A stretch of DNA of 64,000 nucleotides from positions 1-64,000 of the IMG/VR virus record IMGVR_UViG_3300045971_000528. One strand, 5' to 3'. Each line of letters begins with the position of its first letter. The stretch's first letter is position 1. The notes beneath the pieces are model-generated. The model made no database searches. It had not been told where the DNA came from and worked only from the letters and a program-made list of their open reading frames with translations. The stretch comes from a virus. The position numbers were made by a program, and so were the translations under genes. Below, in pieces: positions 46,084 to 54,346 of this stretch.

Positions 46084-46090
46084 TATTTAT
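46084..46090 (-). promoter_or_regulatory. late-type box 4 nt before ATG
   Basis: CATAAATAGGGC then ATG of the PEP-CTERM gene. Confidence 0.45.
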
Positions 46091-46093
46091 GGC

Positions 46094-46399
46094 TCAGCGC
46101 ATGTCGTGCCCAGGCTGATTCACGTGTACCGTGTAGTTGTTTTCCGACAACCACGTTCCATCGACCTCTTCAGCATCGATGCAAGGCACCACAGACTTCC
46201 CCGTTTTGTTCTTGAGGATCCTATGGTCGGTCAGATCGTAGATCCAACTTGCCTCAAATGTCAGCCGCTGTGGAAGCGCGGCACCATTATCGAACCTCGG
46301 CCGAGGAAGGATGACATCGTACTCGATCCCGCCAAGACGCCGACCCACTACGTGATAGTAGTGGGTCTTTACACGCACCCTGACGAGTTCGCGGGTCAC
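46094..46399 (-). CDS. hypothetical protein (101 aa)
   Basis: 101 aa, beta-rich (VRVRVKTHYYHVVG), soluble. ATGA overlap with the 89-aa gene. Not recognised. Confidence 0.65.
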   Translation of the reverse strand: MTRELVRVRVKTHYYHVVGRRLGGIEYDVILPRPRFDNGAALPQRLTFEASWIYDLTDHRILKNKTGKSVVPCIDAEEVDGTWLSENNYTVHVNQPGHDMR

Positions 46400-46665
46400 G
46401 CCTCGACTTGTTCAGGCTGAGCAGCCTTGCCGGCACCACGGAGAATGCGCTTGCCGGCGGTCTTCTCGGCCTTGCCGCCAGACGACTCGTGCTCCGCCTT
46501 AATCATCTCGGCGATGCGCTTCAGCACTTCGGGATTGTCCCGATAGCCCCACTTCTTGCCATGGGACGGCGTGGTGCGAGCCGGACCCTTCTCACCGTTC
46601 TTGTGCATCAAAGTAATGCTGCGAGCCTTGGCGAGGTTCCGGGCGTTCTTGCTGTTGCGGGACAT
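46396..46665 (-). CDS. basic small conserved protein
   Basis: 89 aa, Lys/Arg-rich. SRNSKNARNLAKARSITLMH and GPARTTPSHGKKWGY resemble a small protein common in Burkholderiales and their phages. Possibly nucleic-acid binding. GGAG before the ATG; TACAAT about 26 nt upstream. Confidence 0.72.
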   Translation of the reverse strand: MSRNSKNARNLAKARSITLMHKNGEKGPARTTPSHGKKWGYRDNPEVLKRIAEMIKAEHESSGGKAEKTAGKRILRGAGKAAQPEQVEA

Positions 46666-46709
46666 GTGGTCTCCAGTTGAATAGATCTATTGTAAGTCGA
46701 GAGCCGGGT

Positions 46710-47816
46710 TTAGCAGGCTCTTTCGTCAGGTTGCAGCATCGAGATCAGAGCACCGATGCGGGCTTGTTCGATGCCCTCACCGATTTCCTTGCCGCTCATG
46801 CCATCGGCCACGAACACGGGTGCCAGTTGAGAAGCCAGCGGTTGCGCGAGGCTGAAGCCACCCACCATTTCGCGGGCAGTGAATGTCTGCGCTGTGCCCA
46901 ACTTCGCCGCGCCGTAGCTGATCAGCGTGAACAGCTCCAGGCGCTTTTCATTCTGCCAGCCGATGCGCCGCAGCAATGCACTCAAATCGCGGGCGGTATG
47001 ATTGGCTGTGCGGTTCTGGCTGATGAACTGCGCAAATGCCCAACCTTCGCTACCGCCGACCTGCATCGAGAACGCTTGATCACTTTGCGCGATGGCTGTG
47101 AACGCCAGCACACGTTCGTCCTTGTTGAAGTTCTGGCGAACCCAACCAGCAACATCGGCGAGTCGCAAGGTGTTCATGCCGCGGAAGAAGCTGACGTGCT
47201 GGGTAACCTTCAGCTCATGCAGCATCTTGAAGAAGCGCATGCAGCCCTTGACCGTGCACGTCTTCAGCACCTTGACAATCTCGGCAGCGAAGCGCTCCCA
47301 CGGCAGCTCATTCAGCTCGCCGCGTGCGACCATTTCCTGCGCGAATAACAGCGTGACGTCAGCGACCGTGAAATCCTCGAAGCGACCGTAGAAGCGAGCC
47401 AAACGAACGACGCGCAATGGGTCTTCCTTGAAGGCACTCGACACATGGCGTAGGATGCGCTTGTTGATGTCGTTGATGCCGTCGAACGGGTCGATGAACT
47501 CGCTGGTCTCTTCGTCCATGGCGATCGCATTGATCGTCAAGTCACGACGGCCCAGGTCGTCGGCCAGCGTGACATCTTCGTCGTAGTGCACCGCGAAACC
47601 GTGGTAGCCGGCCCCCGTCTTGCGCTCCGTGCGAGCGAGAGCGTATTCTTCACCCGTCGTGGGATGCAGGAAGACAGGGAAATCGGCACCGACTTGTTCG
47701 TAGCCCATGGCCAGCATCTCTTGCGGGGATGCACCAACGACTACATAGTCACGGTCCTGGATGGAGTTGCCCATCAACAGGTCACGAACTGCGCCACCAA
47801 CGAGGTATTGTTTCAT
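46710..47816 (-). CDS. cca: CCA-adding tRNA nucleotidyltransferase
   Basis: 368 aa. YLVGGAVRDLLMG at residue 4, RDYVVVG, RRDLTINAIAMDE near 90 and LRVVRLARFYGRF near 135 are the class II nucleotidyltransferase and neck motifs. It adds or repairs the 3' CCA of tRNAs; most tRNAs here encode CCA but at least two do not. Early-type promoter; ATG 6 nt after TAGAAT. Confidence 0.96.
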   Translation of the reverse strand: MKQYLVGGAVRDLLMGNSIQDRDYVVVGASPQEMLAMGYEQVGADFPVFLHPTTGEEYALARTERKTGAGYHGFAVHYDEDVTLADDLGRRDLTINAIAMDEETSEFIDPFDGINDINKRILRHVSSAFKEDPLRVVRLARFYGRFEDFTVADVTLLFAQEMVARGELNELPWERFAAEIVKVLKTCTVKGCMRFFKMLHELKVTQHVSFFRGMNTLRLADVAGWVRQNFNKDERVLAFTAIAQSDQAFSMQVGGSEGWAFAQFISQNRTANHTARDLSALLRRIGWQNEKRLELFTLISYGAAKLGTAQTFTAREMVGGFSLAQPLASQLAPVFVADGMSGKEIGEGIEQARIGALISMLQPDERAC

Positions 47817-47822
47817 GGTGCT

Positions 47823-47865
47823 ATTCTATCACAGCGGGTAGGAATGTACACTACGAAAGTGTTAC
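47823..47865 (-). promoter_or_regulatory. early-type promoter for cca
   Basis: GTAACA, TGTACA, 16-nt spacer, TAGAAT, AGCACC, ATG. Three-part layout. Confidence 0.72.
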
Positions 47866-48035
47866 CGCGGCCGATGGATCTGTTCGTGGGTTTCGATTTT
47901 GTGGCACTTACGGCAGATGTGCCGCTCAGACCAGAAGCGGTAACCAGACCGCAGGTCTTGATCCTCGACGGTGTCAAGGTACCGCCACTGGTGATTGCAC
48001 CAGAGCATGCTTTTGATCCAAGCTAGGATGTTCAT
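47862..48035 (-). CDS. small zinc-ribbon-like protein (57 aa)
   Basis: 57 aa; the start overlaps the upstream stop as ATGA. Contains NHQWRYLD and ERHICRKCHKIETHE, with one CxxC and several His. No signal peptide, so the CRKCH is not a haem site. Possibly zinc binding. Confidence 0.65.
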   Translation of the reverse strand: MNILAWIKSMLWCNHQWRYLDTVEDQDLRSGYRFWSERHICRKCHKIETHEQIHRPR

Positions 48036-48433
48036 GCCCAGTCCAGCAACATGCCCACGTCTAGTTCGAGAACGATGGCATGTCGATCTTGAAGGGTGAT
48101 GTCAGCCCAGTCCAAACAGGCGGGGTCGATCGCGCCGTCCTTCATGAGCATGTTCAGCGAGATGCGGAGGTTGGTGTCGGTGATGGCATGACCGTGAATC
48201 TCGGAGTCGTAGCCTTCCAGCCGAAGCTGCGCGACTGCATGAATGTCGCTTGGGCTGTCGTCATCATCAGCCTGCATGGACACACCGACCCCGGTGATCT
48301 TGCAGTAGCGGGGGAATTCAGACTTGCCGTGCTTGCCGTTGCCATCTTCACCAAACATGAAGATGGTCTTGCCGAGCATGGCACGTTCAAGCAGGATCCT
48401 GCAGTCCTGGCGAAGTTCTTCAAGAATTGTCAT
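48032..48433 (-). CDS. hypothetical protein (133 aa)
   Basis: 133 aa, acidic. EELRQDCRILLERAML helix, then beta strands with a DDDDSPSD loop. Not recognised. Overlaps neighbours at both ends. Confidence 0.65.
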   Translation of the reverse strand: MTILEELRQDCRILLERAMLGKTIFMFGEDGNGKHGKSEFPRYCKITGVGVSMQADDDDSPSDIHAVAQLRLEGYDSEIHGHAITDTNLRISLNMLMKDGAIDPACLDWADITLQDRHAIVLELDVGMLLDWA

Positions 48434-48581
48434 TGAGTTGGCGCTGCAGATCGCGCTTCAGGTTCTGGCGGTTGAAGTCCTTCGGCCCACGCATACGACC
48501 GCCCTTAGCAGCAAGCAACACATCGTTGAGCTGCTTGGCGCGGGGTTTGGGGATATGAATGGTGAAGGTGGTCTTTTGCAT
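48420..48581 (-). CDS. small basic protein (53 aa)
   Basis: 53 aa, Lys/Arg-rich (TIHIPKPRAKQLND, RMRGPKDFNRQNLKRDL). ATG 8 nt after TATAAT of an early-type promoter. Possibly nucleic-acid binding; unknown. Confidence 0.62.
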   Translation of the reverse strand: MQKTTFTIHIPKPRAKQLNDVLLAAKGGRMRGPKDFNRQNLKRDLQRQLNDNS

Positions 48582-48589
48582 GATGAATC

Positions 48590-48633
48590 ATTATACATCG
48601 GGTACGTGCACATGTACACCGTCAAGATGTAAC
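48590..48633 (-). promoter_or_regulatory. early-type promoter
   Basis: GTTACA, TGTACA, 17-nt spacer, TATAAT on the minus strand. Confidence 0.72.
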
Positions 48634-48834
48634 CTCAACTGTTAGATCCCACATAGCGTTTTCGATGTCGAGATCGGCCGCCAGGATCTTACAGCCCGGA
48701 GATTGCTGCTGCGCTTGCGCCACCATCCACTGCCGTTCGTCAGGCAGAACACCAAGCGCCGTACCCATGATGGCATGGTCGGCGATGATGTCCTCTTGCT
48801 CAGGACTACATGGAACTCGAATGGTCGTCATCAC
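48622..48834 (-). CDS. hypothetical protein (70 aa)
   Basis: 70 aa, acidic; ATGA overlap with the phosphatase gene. Not recognised. The early promoter of the next gene lies at its 3' end. Confidence 0.62.
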   Translation of the reverse strand: MMTTIRVPCSPEQEDIIADHAIMGTALGVLPDERQWMVAQAQQQSPGCKILAADLDIENAMWDLTVEVTS

Positions 48835-49784
48835 TCTATCTCGTCAAATGAGGTGGCGCCCTCAGCCCTCTTGGCTGGTGGGGTATCGATGACAAGAGGT
48901 TCAACCTCCCAGAATTGCGTTTCGGTGGCTTGATAGAACTTCCATGTGCCAAGCTCAACGCACGTCATGCGCTCCCAACCAGTAGCATCCGTGTCGTACG
49001 AGCCGTAGGCGCATGTGTCGATGTTCGTCTGCCCGATGATGGTGAGTGGGCGCTGCACGATCGTGTGACCACTGATGATGTGACTCAACTTGTCGTTGAA
49101 CATCTTCGGCTTGTTGCCATTGAGGTAGACCGTACGTTTGATCTTCTCGACGTTGGACAGGTTGGCCTTGTAGAAGTTATAGAAGAGGAAGCGGCCCCAC
49201 ACAATGTGGTCGCCGTCTCGGGTCTGTACATTGTTCAGCGCAAGCACCTTGGCTGGGTCAGCAAGGATCTCATCAGTCACCTCATGTCCAGGTGGGAACT
49301 CGGCGTGGATCACGTGGAACTTCTTGCCATCAGGTCGTTCGATGGTGATGAGGAGCGGAAGCTCCTCAACAAGCGGGAACAATTCAAACAAGGCCTTGCT
49401 GTCTGCTTCAATGACCGGACGCTTCGATTCGTCTGTGATGAAGCTAGTGCGGTGCTGCCAATCCTTGTAGGCCTGAATGCCCCATGCCCCGCCATTCTGA
49501 ACCCAGAACTGGCCCATGTACCCGCCATTGAATGCCTCGAGCATCATCTGCTCGTGGTTGGCAAGCACACAGTGGAACCACGACTCGTTCAACAGCTGAA
49601 GACAGCGAAGACTGTCAGGCCCGCGATCTACCAGATCGGCAACGCTGACGAGACGATCCTTGGTAGGATCAAACCTAACGCCAGCCAGCAGATTCACCAA
49701 GACCGATAAGGATCCGTGAATGTCCCCAACCACGAAGTCTCTGCCTTCATGGTTGGGTGGTAGGGTCTTGATTGGATTTCGCAT
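48831..49784 (-). CDS. metallophosphatase (PPP/lambda-phosphatase type)
   Basis: 317 aa. GDIHGS at 20-25, DLVDRGPDS near 50 and ANHEQM near 75 are the metal-site motifs of PPP-family phosphatases, followed by later His residues (HVIHAEF, ISGHTI). May act on phosphoproteins or nucleotides such as Ap4A. Late-type promoter 27 nt upstream. Confidence 0.9.
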   Translation of the reverse strand: MRNPIKTLPPNHEGRDFVVGDIHGSLSVLVNLLAGVRFDPTKDRLVSVADLVDRGPDSLRCLQLLNESWFHCVLANHEQMMLEAFNGGYMGQFWVQNGGAWGIQAYKDWQHRTSFITDESKRPVIEADSKALFELFPLVEELPLLITIERPDGKKFHVIHAEFPPGHEVTDEILADPAKVLALNNVQTRDGDHIVWGRFLFYNFYKANLSNVEKIKRTVYLNGNKPKMFNDKLSHIISGHTIVQRPLTIIGQTNIDTCAYGSYDTDATGWERMTCVELGTWKFYQATETQFWEVEPLVIDTPPAKRAEGATSFDEIE

Positions 49785-49810
49785 TCGATACTGCCAAAGG
49801 TGAGGAGTTG

Positions 49811-49816
49811 TATTTA
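49811..49816 (-). promoter_or_regulatory. late promoter (TAAATA)
   Basis: TGTAAATAC 27 nt before the 49784 start. Confidence 0.6.
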
Positions 49817-49999
49817 CACCCTCAACCCCTCGACAATATCGTGCAGTTGGTCAGGATGGTCGATGAGGTATTGTTTGATCGCGTAGAGGACACACTGGTC
49901 CAGCCCGCCGATTTGACCGTTGCAGCGGTCATTGGCGTTCTGGACAACAGTGAGAACCTCCTCGCCCGTGATTGGGTATTCGAGGAGGTTACGCATCAT
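49814..49999 (-). CDS. hypothetical protein (61 aa)
   Basis: 61 aa, helical, acidic; ATGA overlap with the membrane protein gene. Not recognised. Confidence 0.62.
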   Translation of the reverse strand: MMRNLLEYPITGEEVLTVVQNANDRCNGQIGGLDQCVLYAIKQYLIDHPDQLHDIVEGLRV

Positions 50000-50808
50000 G
50001 CCAGCTTGAAGACGTCGCGGAAGGCGACCTTGACGATGCGGCCCGACAGATTGACCATCACGTCGGCAACGACACGGAAGAACTCGGTCAGCAGGTCACC
50101 GAAGATGAGGCTGAGAGCGTAGGCCGGCCACAGGAACGTCCAAGCACCCACGTGTTCGGTCAGTTCACCGCGGTTGATCTTCGGCTCCACGCTCAGCTTG
50201 TCTGCACCGAGAACCGTGCCGATGATGCGGTCTTCTTGACATTGAGCGCGGAAGCAAGAATTGGTGATGAAGGACTTGATGGCATCGACTGCAGTCTGGA
50301 AGGCACCCCATTCGGCACCCCGTTCACGAGCTTCGCGGATCAGATCGGCGTGGGAGATGTCAACCCGGCCTTCATTGTCCTTGAAGCGAACGGATTCGGT
50401 CGTCTTCAGCCAGTCAGACCATAGACCAGCCAAATGGCGAGCAGAGCGGCGGATGGTGAGACCGAACTCGAGACACGAGTAGACCAAGCCAAGGCCGAGG
50501 TAGGCAGCCAGCGGCGCCCAGAACGACCAGTTGCGAACGACTTCCCACAGCACGACGCGGTCTTGCGCCTTCGTGATCACCGTAGCAGCATCCTTGCCGG
50601 TACCCATCACGGCATCAACGTGCGCAGGACCAATGAAGGTGAACTCCGGCCAGTAGTACCAAGCCAGTGCCACAAGGCCGACACCGATAAGGTACCACTT
50701 TGGTTCCTCATTGGTCGTACGTCGGTCGAATGCCGTGGCAACGATGAGCGCCAGGAAAAACGCGCTGATGAGCGCCAGTTCGAGAAGGCCAAGACCCAGG
50801 AAAATCAT
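49996..50808 (-). CDS. multi-TM membrane protein (270 aa)
   Basis: 270 aa. Hydrophobic segments at about 2-24, 38-55, 92-112 and 220-245, with a soluble loop in between. Not recognised. Ribosome site GGAG; the promoter lies in an extended imperfect palindrome. Confidence 0.72.
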   Translation of the reverse strand: MIFLGLGLLELALISAFFLALIVATAFDRRTTNEEPKWYLIGVGLVALAWYYWPEFTFIGPAHVDAVMGTGKDAATVITKAQDRVVLWEVVRNWSFWAPLAAYLGLGLVYSCLEFGLTIRRSARHLAGLWSDWLKTTESVRFKDNEGRVDISHADLIREARERGAEWGAFQTAVDAIKSFITNSCFRAQCQEDRIIGTVLGADKLSVEPKINRGELTEHVGAWTFLWPAYALSLIFGDLLTEFFRVVADVMVNLSGRIVKVAFRDVFKLA

Positions 50809-50817
50809 GGAGTTGCT

Positions 50818-50868
50818 CCAGTTGTTGAGAGTTTATTCTAACACTCTCAACTGTTGGAGCGACCTGGT
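50818..50868 (-). promoter_or_regulatory. imperfect palindrome over a -10 box
   Basis: GCTCCA-3-nt mismatch-GTTGAGAGT arms flank GTTAGAATAA. It may be an operator for the membrane gene and also end the next operon. Confidence 0.5.
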
Positions 50869-50869
50869 A

Positions 50870-51148
50870 TCAGGTCCGGTAGTGCATCCTCGACAAGCGG
50901 AAGATGCGTGCCGCCAGGCGTTGGTTCGCCATCATCTGCACAGTCCAGGCCGTCTGCTTGAACTTCTCGTAGTCCTCACGACTGAAGCCGAGGGTGCAGA
51001 AGTTGCCGTAGTCGTCGACTGCGTTCAGGCGGACCTGTGCAGTCGGCAGTTCGATCTCGCAGCAGGGGCAGGGACCGGGATTTGGCTCACGTGGTTGGTC
51101 CGTCAGCCAATACTTGTTGGTGTGTTCCCAATCAAAGATGCGAATCAT
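50870..51148 (-). CDS. hypothetical protein with CPCC motif (92 aa)
   Basis: 92 aa from ATG 51148 (ATGA overlap). GPCPCCEIELPTAQV suggests a small metal site. Not recognised. Confidence 0.65.
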   Translation of the reverse strand: MIRIFDWEHTNKYWLTDQPREPNPGPCPCCEIELPTAQVRLNAVDDYGNFCTLGFSREDYEKFKQTAWTVQMMANQRLAARIFRLSRMHYRT

Positions 51149-51585
51149 GCCAACCCCTTGTCGAAAAGACAACCACCGTGCAAGCAGGCAACGCCCGCCG
51201 CTTCATTGTGTAGCGCCTCAACCCGCATGCATCCCTTCTTGCAGGGGTGCACCTTCGGCTTGCGATCTTCGCGCTTGCGCAGGAGAACCACATCACTGAC
51301 CTTGTAGCAGAGGATGGCAAGCTGGTCGTAGTAGTCCATCGTCATGTCGATGATGGCGCTGATCTGATCGTTCGTGGCCATGATGCGCACTGGGATCATG
51401 CGCTCGATGAAGAGCTCACCGTCCGGTGCCACCCACTGTCCCTTGGCGGGGGTGAGGATGGTGAGGCCGCCAGAAATCATGCGAACCTTGGCATCCCAAA
51501 CCCGGTGGTAGCGGGTCGTATAGGGCTTACCGCCGATGCGACGAACTGTCGGCACCAGAATTTCCCACATGTATGGTGTGTTCAT
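51145..51585 (-). CDS. conserved jumbo-phage protein (146 aa)
   Basis: 146 aa. TPYMWEILVPT...GKPYTTRYHRVWD...ISGGLTI is a pattern I associate with conserved proteins of large phages, role unknown. C-terminal CKKGCMR...CLHGGC may bind metal. Confidence 0.75.
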   Translation of the reverse strand: MNTPYMWEILVPTVRRIGGKPYTTRYHRVWDAKVRMISGGLTILTPAKGQWVAPDGELFIERMIPVRIMATNDQISAIIDMTMDYYDQLAILCYKVSDVVLLRKREDRKPKVHPCKKGCMRVEALHNEAAGVACLHGGCLFDKGLA

Positions 51586-52043
51586 CTCAGTTTGAGTTCC
51601 GCGTATGCTTCATCTTCGTTGATGTCGAGGTCCATGGAGAAGCTTCTGGCCAAAGCCTGCATCTTCTTGTTGGTCCGCAGGCAGGACACGAAGATCAACT
51701 CCGTGCCATCTGCTCGGCAGTCAGCGATGATCTGCGCCATGAGCATCTTGCCCAGCCCCTGTGTACGGTGCGCTTCATCTACGGTGAATGCGGCCTCAAC
51801 ACTCTTGCGGCCACTAACGTTGATGTGGCATGCAACAGCCATGGCTGCAAGCTGGCCTTCATGGAAGATGCCATAGGCGGTGTCTGTCTCGAAATTGAGG
51901 ATGGTGTCGATGTAGTTCTCGACGCCCCAGTCGCTGAGGGTAGTGCAGAACCGCATGTGACGGTCTTCTGGGCTCAGGCGAAGGTAGTGTTTTGTGATAG
52001 CCGGACGGTCTTCTACCGTCAGCATTTTGAGTGTGTGCGTCAT
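51582..52043 (-). CDS. GNAT-family acetyltransferase
   Basis: 153 aa. VEAAFTVDEAHRTQGLGKMLMAQ carries the acetyl-CoA loop (RTQGLG). Complete single-domain GNAT; substrate unknown. Confidence 0.88.
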   Translation of the reverse strand: MTHTLKMLTVEDRPAITKHYLRLSPEDRHMRFCTTLSDWGVENYIDTILNFETDTAYGIFHEGQLAAMAVACHINVSGRKSVEAAFTVDEAHRTQGLGKMLMAQIIADCRADGTELIFVSCLRTNKKMQALARSFSMDLDINEDEAYAELKLR

Positions 52044-52059
52044 GATGTGTGATGTGTAG

Positions 52060-52134
52060 TGGTCTCTCTGGCAGGAATCGGACCTGCGTCTCAGGCTTAG
52101 GAGGCCCGCGTATTCTCCACTATACGACAGAGAG
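52060..52134 (-). tRNA. tRNA-Arg(CCT), outside the main cluster
   Basis: Acceptor CTCTCTG/CAGAGAG perfect, stem CGGGC/GCCTG, loop CTCCTAA giving CCT, T loop TCCGATT, encoded CCA. Lies between the GNAT and the 84-aa gene behind a TAAATA box. Confidence 0.9.
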
Positions 52135-52141
52135 TGTGTCC

Positions 52142-52147
52142 TATTTA
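52142..52147 (-). promoter_or_regulatory. late promoter (TAAATA)
   Basis: AGTAAATAG immediately upstream of tRNA-Arg(CCT). Confidence 0.5.
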
Positions 52148-52399
52148 CTCACCCACGAGAATCAGATTGAGACAGCCGTCATCGTCGGCAACTACCAGGC
52201 TGCCGAACTTCCACGTTCTGCCACCAGACCATTCGCCAGTGCGGTCAGTCAGATCGAGCTTCAATCGCTGTTCCGAGCCCAGTTCGCGTAGCTCCTTGAC
52301 GGTGCCCTTGGATGGCATGAAGGCGGTCACAAGTAGATCGCCTTTGTGCGCGATCGTGGTGATGCGACTCGCGTGAAGCATGATGCGTATGAAGTCCAT
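52145..52399 (-). CDS. hypothetical protein (84 aa)
   Basis: 84 aa, beta-rich. ATG 6 nt after TGATACAAT; the -10 lies in a perfect 10-bp palindrome that includes the start codon. Not recognised. Confidence 0.65.
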   Translation of the reverse strand: MDFIRIMLHASRITTIAHKGDLLVTAFMPSKGTVKELRELGSEQRLKLDLTDRTGEWSGGRTWKFGSLVVADDDGCLNLILVGE

Positions 52400-52424
52400 G
52401 GTTGTATTGTATCACAACCATGGA
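52397..52424 (-). promoter_or_regulatory. perfect 10-bp palindrome over -10 and ATG
   Basis: CCATGGTTGT-GATACAAT-ACAACCATGG. The arms would place an operator or RNA hairpin across the -10 box and start codon. Confidence 0.6.
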
Positions 52425-52433
52425 CCAAGAATG

Positions 52434-53192
52434 TTACCGCTTGCGCTTCTTCCTGACCGCGGTTACCTTCACAGGTACGTAGAAGCCAGTGTCGCCCAAC
52501 ATCCGCCGAAGCTCGATCAAGTCTGACCATCGCTCCTTCGTATTGGCTGCACCGAGGATGACGACGGTAACCACCGCCTTGTTGATCTCGGTGATGACGA
52601 CCAAGCAGCCGCCAGAAGAGTTGATGAAGCCAGTTTTGGAGAGGTAGAATGACCAACCTTCCTTCGTCAGGAGCGGATTGGTGCTGTTGCGCTTGCCAAC
52701 TTCGGTGACTGTACGTGTCGAGATCTCAGCAACATCTGTCTGGTAGAGCTCCTTCGCCAGCAAAGCAAGCTGCCTCGCCGAGGAGGTGTTCTGCGGGCTC
52801 AGACCGGATGGCTCAACGATGGTGGCGTACGACGATTGATTCTCGGGAACTGTTCGGCCAAGAGCAACAGCGGCAACATTGTCAGAGGAGACGAGAGCAA
52901 GCTCCTCGAGCTGCTTGCGAGTGTACATTTGGCCGGGTTTCAGAGCCGAATGCTTGCCACCAGCGGCATCACGGAAGTCGAACTTCGAGATGCGAATGAG
53001 CTCCAGCGGATCCAGTGGGAGTGAGTTGTTGACAACCACCAGCTTGGAGATAGATGCAATGGGCCGGATGTCGTCAGCGTTCTTCTCGAGAAGCACGTTA
53101 CCATCCATGTCCTGCACAAGATACGTCGACGCTGTCAGAGCGAAAGCATGGCCTGTCCAGCAAAGGACAAGTGCAAGCAGAAACCGGGTCAT
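52434..53192 (-). CDS. D-Ala-D-Ala peptidase (S11 PBP, PbpG-like)
   Basis: 252 aa with signal peptide (cleaved near AFA). Active-site motifs: SISK (Ser47-Lys50), SDN near residue 102 and KTG near 195, i.e. SxxK, SxN, KTG of low-molecular-weight PBPs. Acts in the periplasm on peptidoglycan cross-links or stem peptides. In a phage it could aid lysis or remodel the wall. Basic KKRKR tail. ATGA overlap with the 76-aa gene. Confidence 0.92.
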   Translation of the reverse strand: MTRFLLALVLCWTGHAFALTASTYLVQDMDGNVLLEKNADDIRPIASISKLVVVNNSLPLDPLELIRISKFDFRDAAGGKHSALKPGQMYTRKQLEELALVSSDNVAAVALGRTVPENQSSYATIVEPSGLSPQNTSSARQLALLAKELYQTDVAEISTRTVTEVGKRNSTNPLLTKEGWSFYLSKTGFINSSGGCLVVITEINKAVVTVVILGAANTKERWSDLIELRRMLGDTGFYVPVKVTAVRKKRKR

Positions 53193-53419
53193 CTCTTGTC
53201 CAGGTTCCAGAAGGCAGTGTCGACGAGCGCCTGCTGTTCCTTCTCGTTGTACTCACCGTTGCCGCGACGGTGGCTGTAGGACCACGTGCCGATCTTGTTG
53301 AGCAGCGCAACGACCGCTTGGTGATTCATCGTCACTTCACGATGGAACTGGAGGTCATGAAGAAGCTGCTCGTAGACAGCGATCTTCTCTTTCTGGGTGG
53401 GGTGTTTTGGTGCAGTCAT
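53189..53419 (-). CDS. small conserved phage protein (76 aa)
   Basis: 76 aa, helical, His-rich (LQFHREVTMNHQAVVALLNKIG). Not assigned; coupled to HAD and PBP genes by ATGA overlaps. Confidence 0.65.
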   Translation of the reverse strand: MTAPKHPTQKEKIAVYEQLLHDLQFHREVTMNHQAVVALLNKIGTWSYSHRRGNGEYNEKEQQALVDTAFWNLDKR

Positions 53420-54030
53420 ACGATGATGCAGTTGCTTTCCTCGCAGCCCAGGATCTTAGAGCAAGCGAAGTAGTCGTGGCCGCTGAAGCCATAGTGTGGG
53501 TCGGTGAGATAGTGCACGCACTGACTCGAATCAAAGTCAGCACCGTCGTCAATGGCCACGTGACAGTCAATTTCCGGATGGTCACGCAGGAAAGCTTGAA
53601 CCTCTAGCCCACGCTTTTCCCACAGTCGTGGTGTGACGCCAACCAGCTCGACCTCAAAGCCGAGCAGCTTCAGGTAGAGACCCAGACATTCGAGGTGTTC
53701 AGGCGACCCGTACTCGATGTCGCATCGTCCTTCGAGAGCTGGAGACATTTTGCTGAAGTAGACACGGTGCGAAGAGGACAGCACAACCTTGGCACCTGAC
53801 CGCTTTGCCAGCCGGTTGAGCAGCGACACTGAGGTTGGGCAGAATGTCTGGAAGGACTGGATGACACCGTAACCGAACTCGCCGCCCGGGCACTTGCTCA
53901 GGAGCTGCATGGTCCAGTCAGCGATCTCTGTCTCGGTGCCGTTGCTGGCTTCCCAATAGGTGCCGGTGCGGGCAAGACAGGATGCGATGGAGTTTGCGAC
54001 TCCATCGATGTCGAGGAAGATCGCCTTCAT
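53416..54030 (-). CDS. HAD-family protein (Swiss-army-knife RNA-repair type)
   Basis: 204 aa. FLDIDGV at residues 5-11 is the HAD nucleophile motif, VVLSSSHR is motif II, and AIDDGADF carries the C-terminal Asp pair. The arrangement fits the HAD group linked to RNA-repair proteins, though nucleotide phosphatase is possible. Confidence 0.8.
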   Translation of the reverse strand: MKAIFLDIDGVANSIASCLARTGTYWEASNGTETEIADWTMQLLSKCPGGEFGYGVIQSFQTFCPTSVSLLNRLAKRSGAKVVLSSSHRVYFSKMSPALEGRCDIEYGSPEHLECLGLYLKLLGFEVELVGVTPRLWEKRGLEVQAFLRDHPEIDCHVAIDDGADFDSSQCVHYLTDPHYGFSGHDYFACSKILGCEESNCIIV

Positions 54031-54275
54031 ACCCGTTCTGCAGAGCGCCGTTCGTCAGCCGAGGTGTTGGTAAGCGTCAGCTTGCCGGAGTCTTCGTCGA
54101 TGCAGAAGGTGATGACGTCGCCGACAACGTAGTCATGCTCGACCACCCATTCTGGGCTGAACGTCAACAGGAGTTCTCCGCTCGGCAGCTCATGACACTG
54201 GATGGCATCACCGCTGGGGTCGTGTTGGGGATCTTCTGGGAACTGCTCGTTGCTCAGTGTCTGGTCAAATTGCAT
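54027..54275 (-). CDS. hypothetical AbrB-like protein
   Basis: 82 aa from ATG 54275 with AAGGATG before it; an ATG at 54350 overlapping the upstream stop would add 25 residues. LPSGELLLTFSPEWVVEHDYVVGDVITF resembles the swapped-hairpin AbrB pattern. Function unclear. Confidence 0.6.
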   Translation of the reverse strand: MQFDQTLSNEQFPEDPQHDPSGDAIQCHELPSGELLLTFSPEWVVEHDYVVGDVITFCIDEDSGKLTLTNTSADERRSAERV

Positions 54276-54346
54276 TGTGCATCCTTCTGGTGATTGTTCT
54301 ATTGTAGCACATCCCGGGCACCACTGGTCTGGCAGATGCAGGTTGA

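Noticed and set aside
47862-48035. Single CxxCH in the 57-aa protein read as a cytochrome
   Set aside because: No signal peptide and only one site next to other His residues; zinc binding is more likely.
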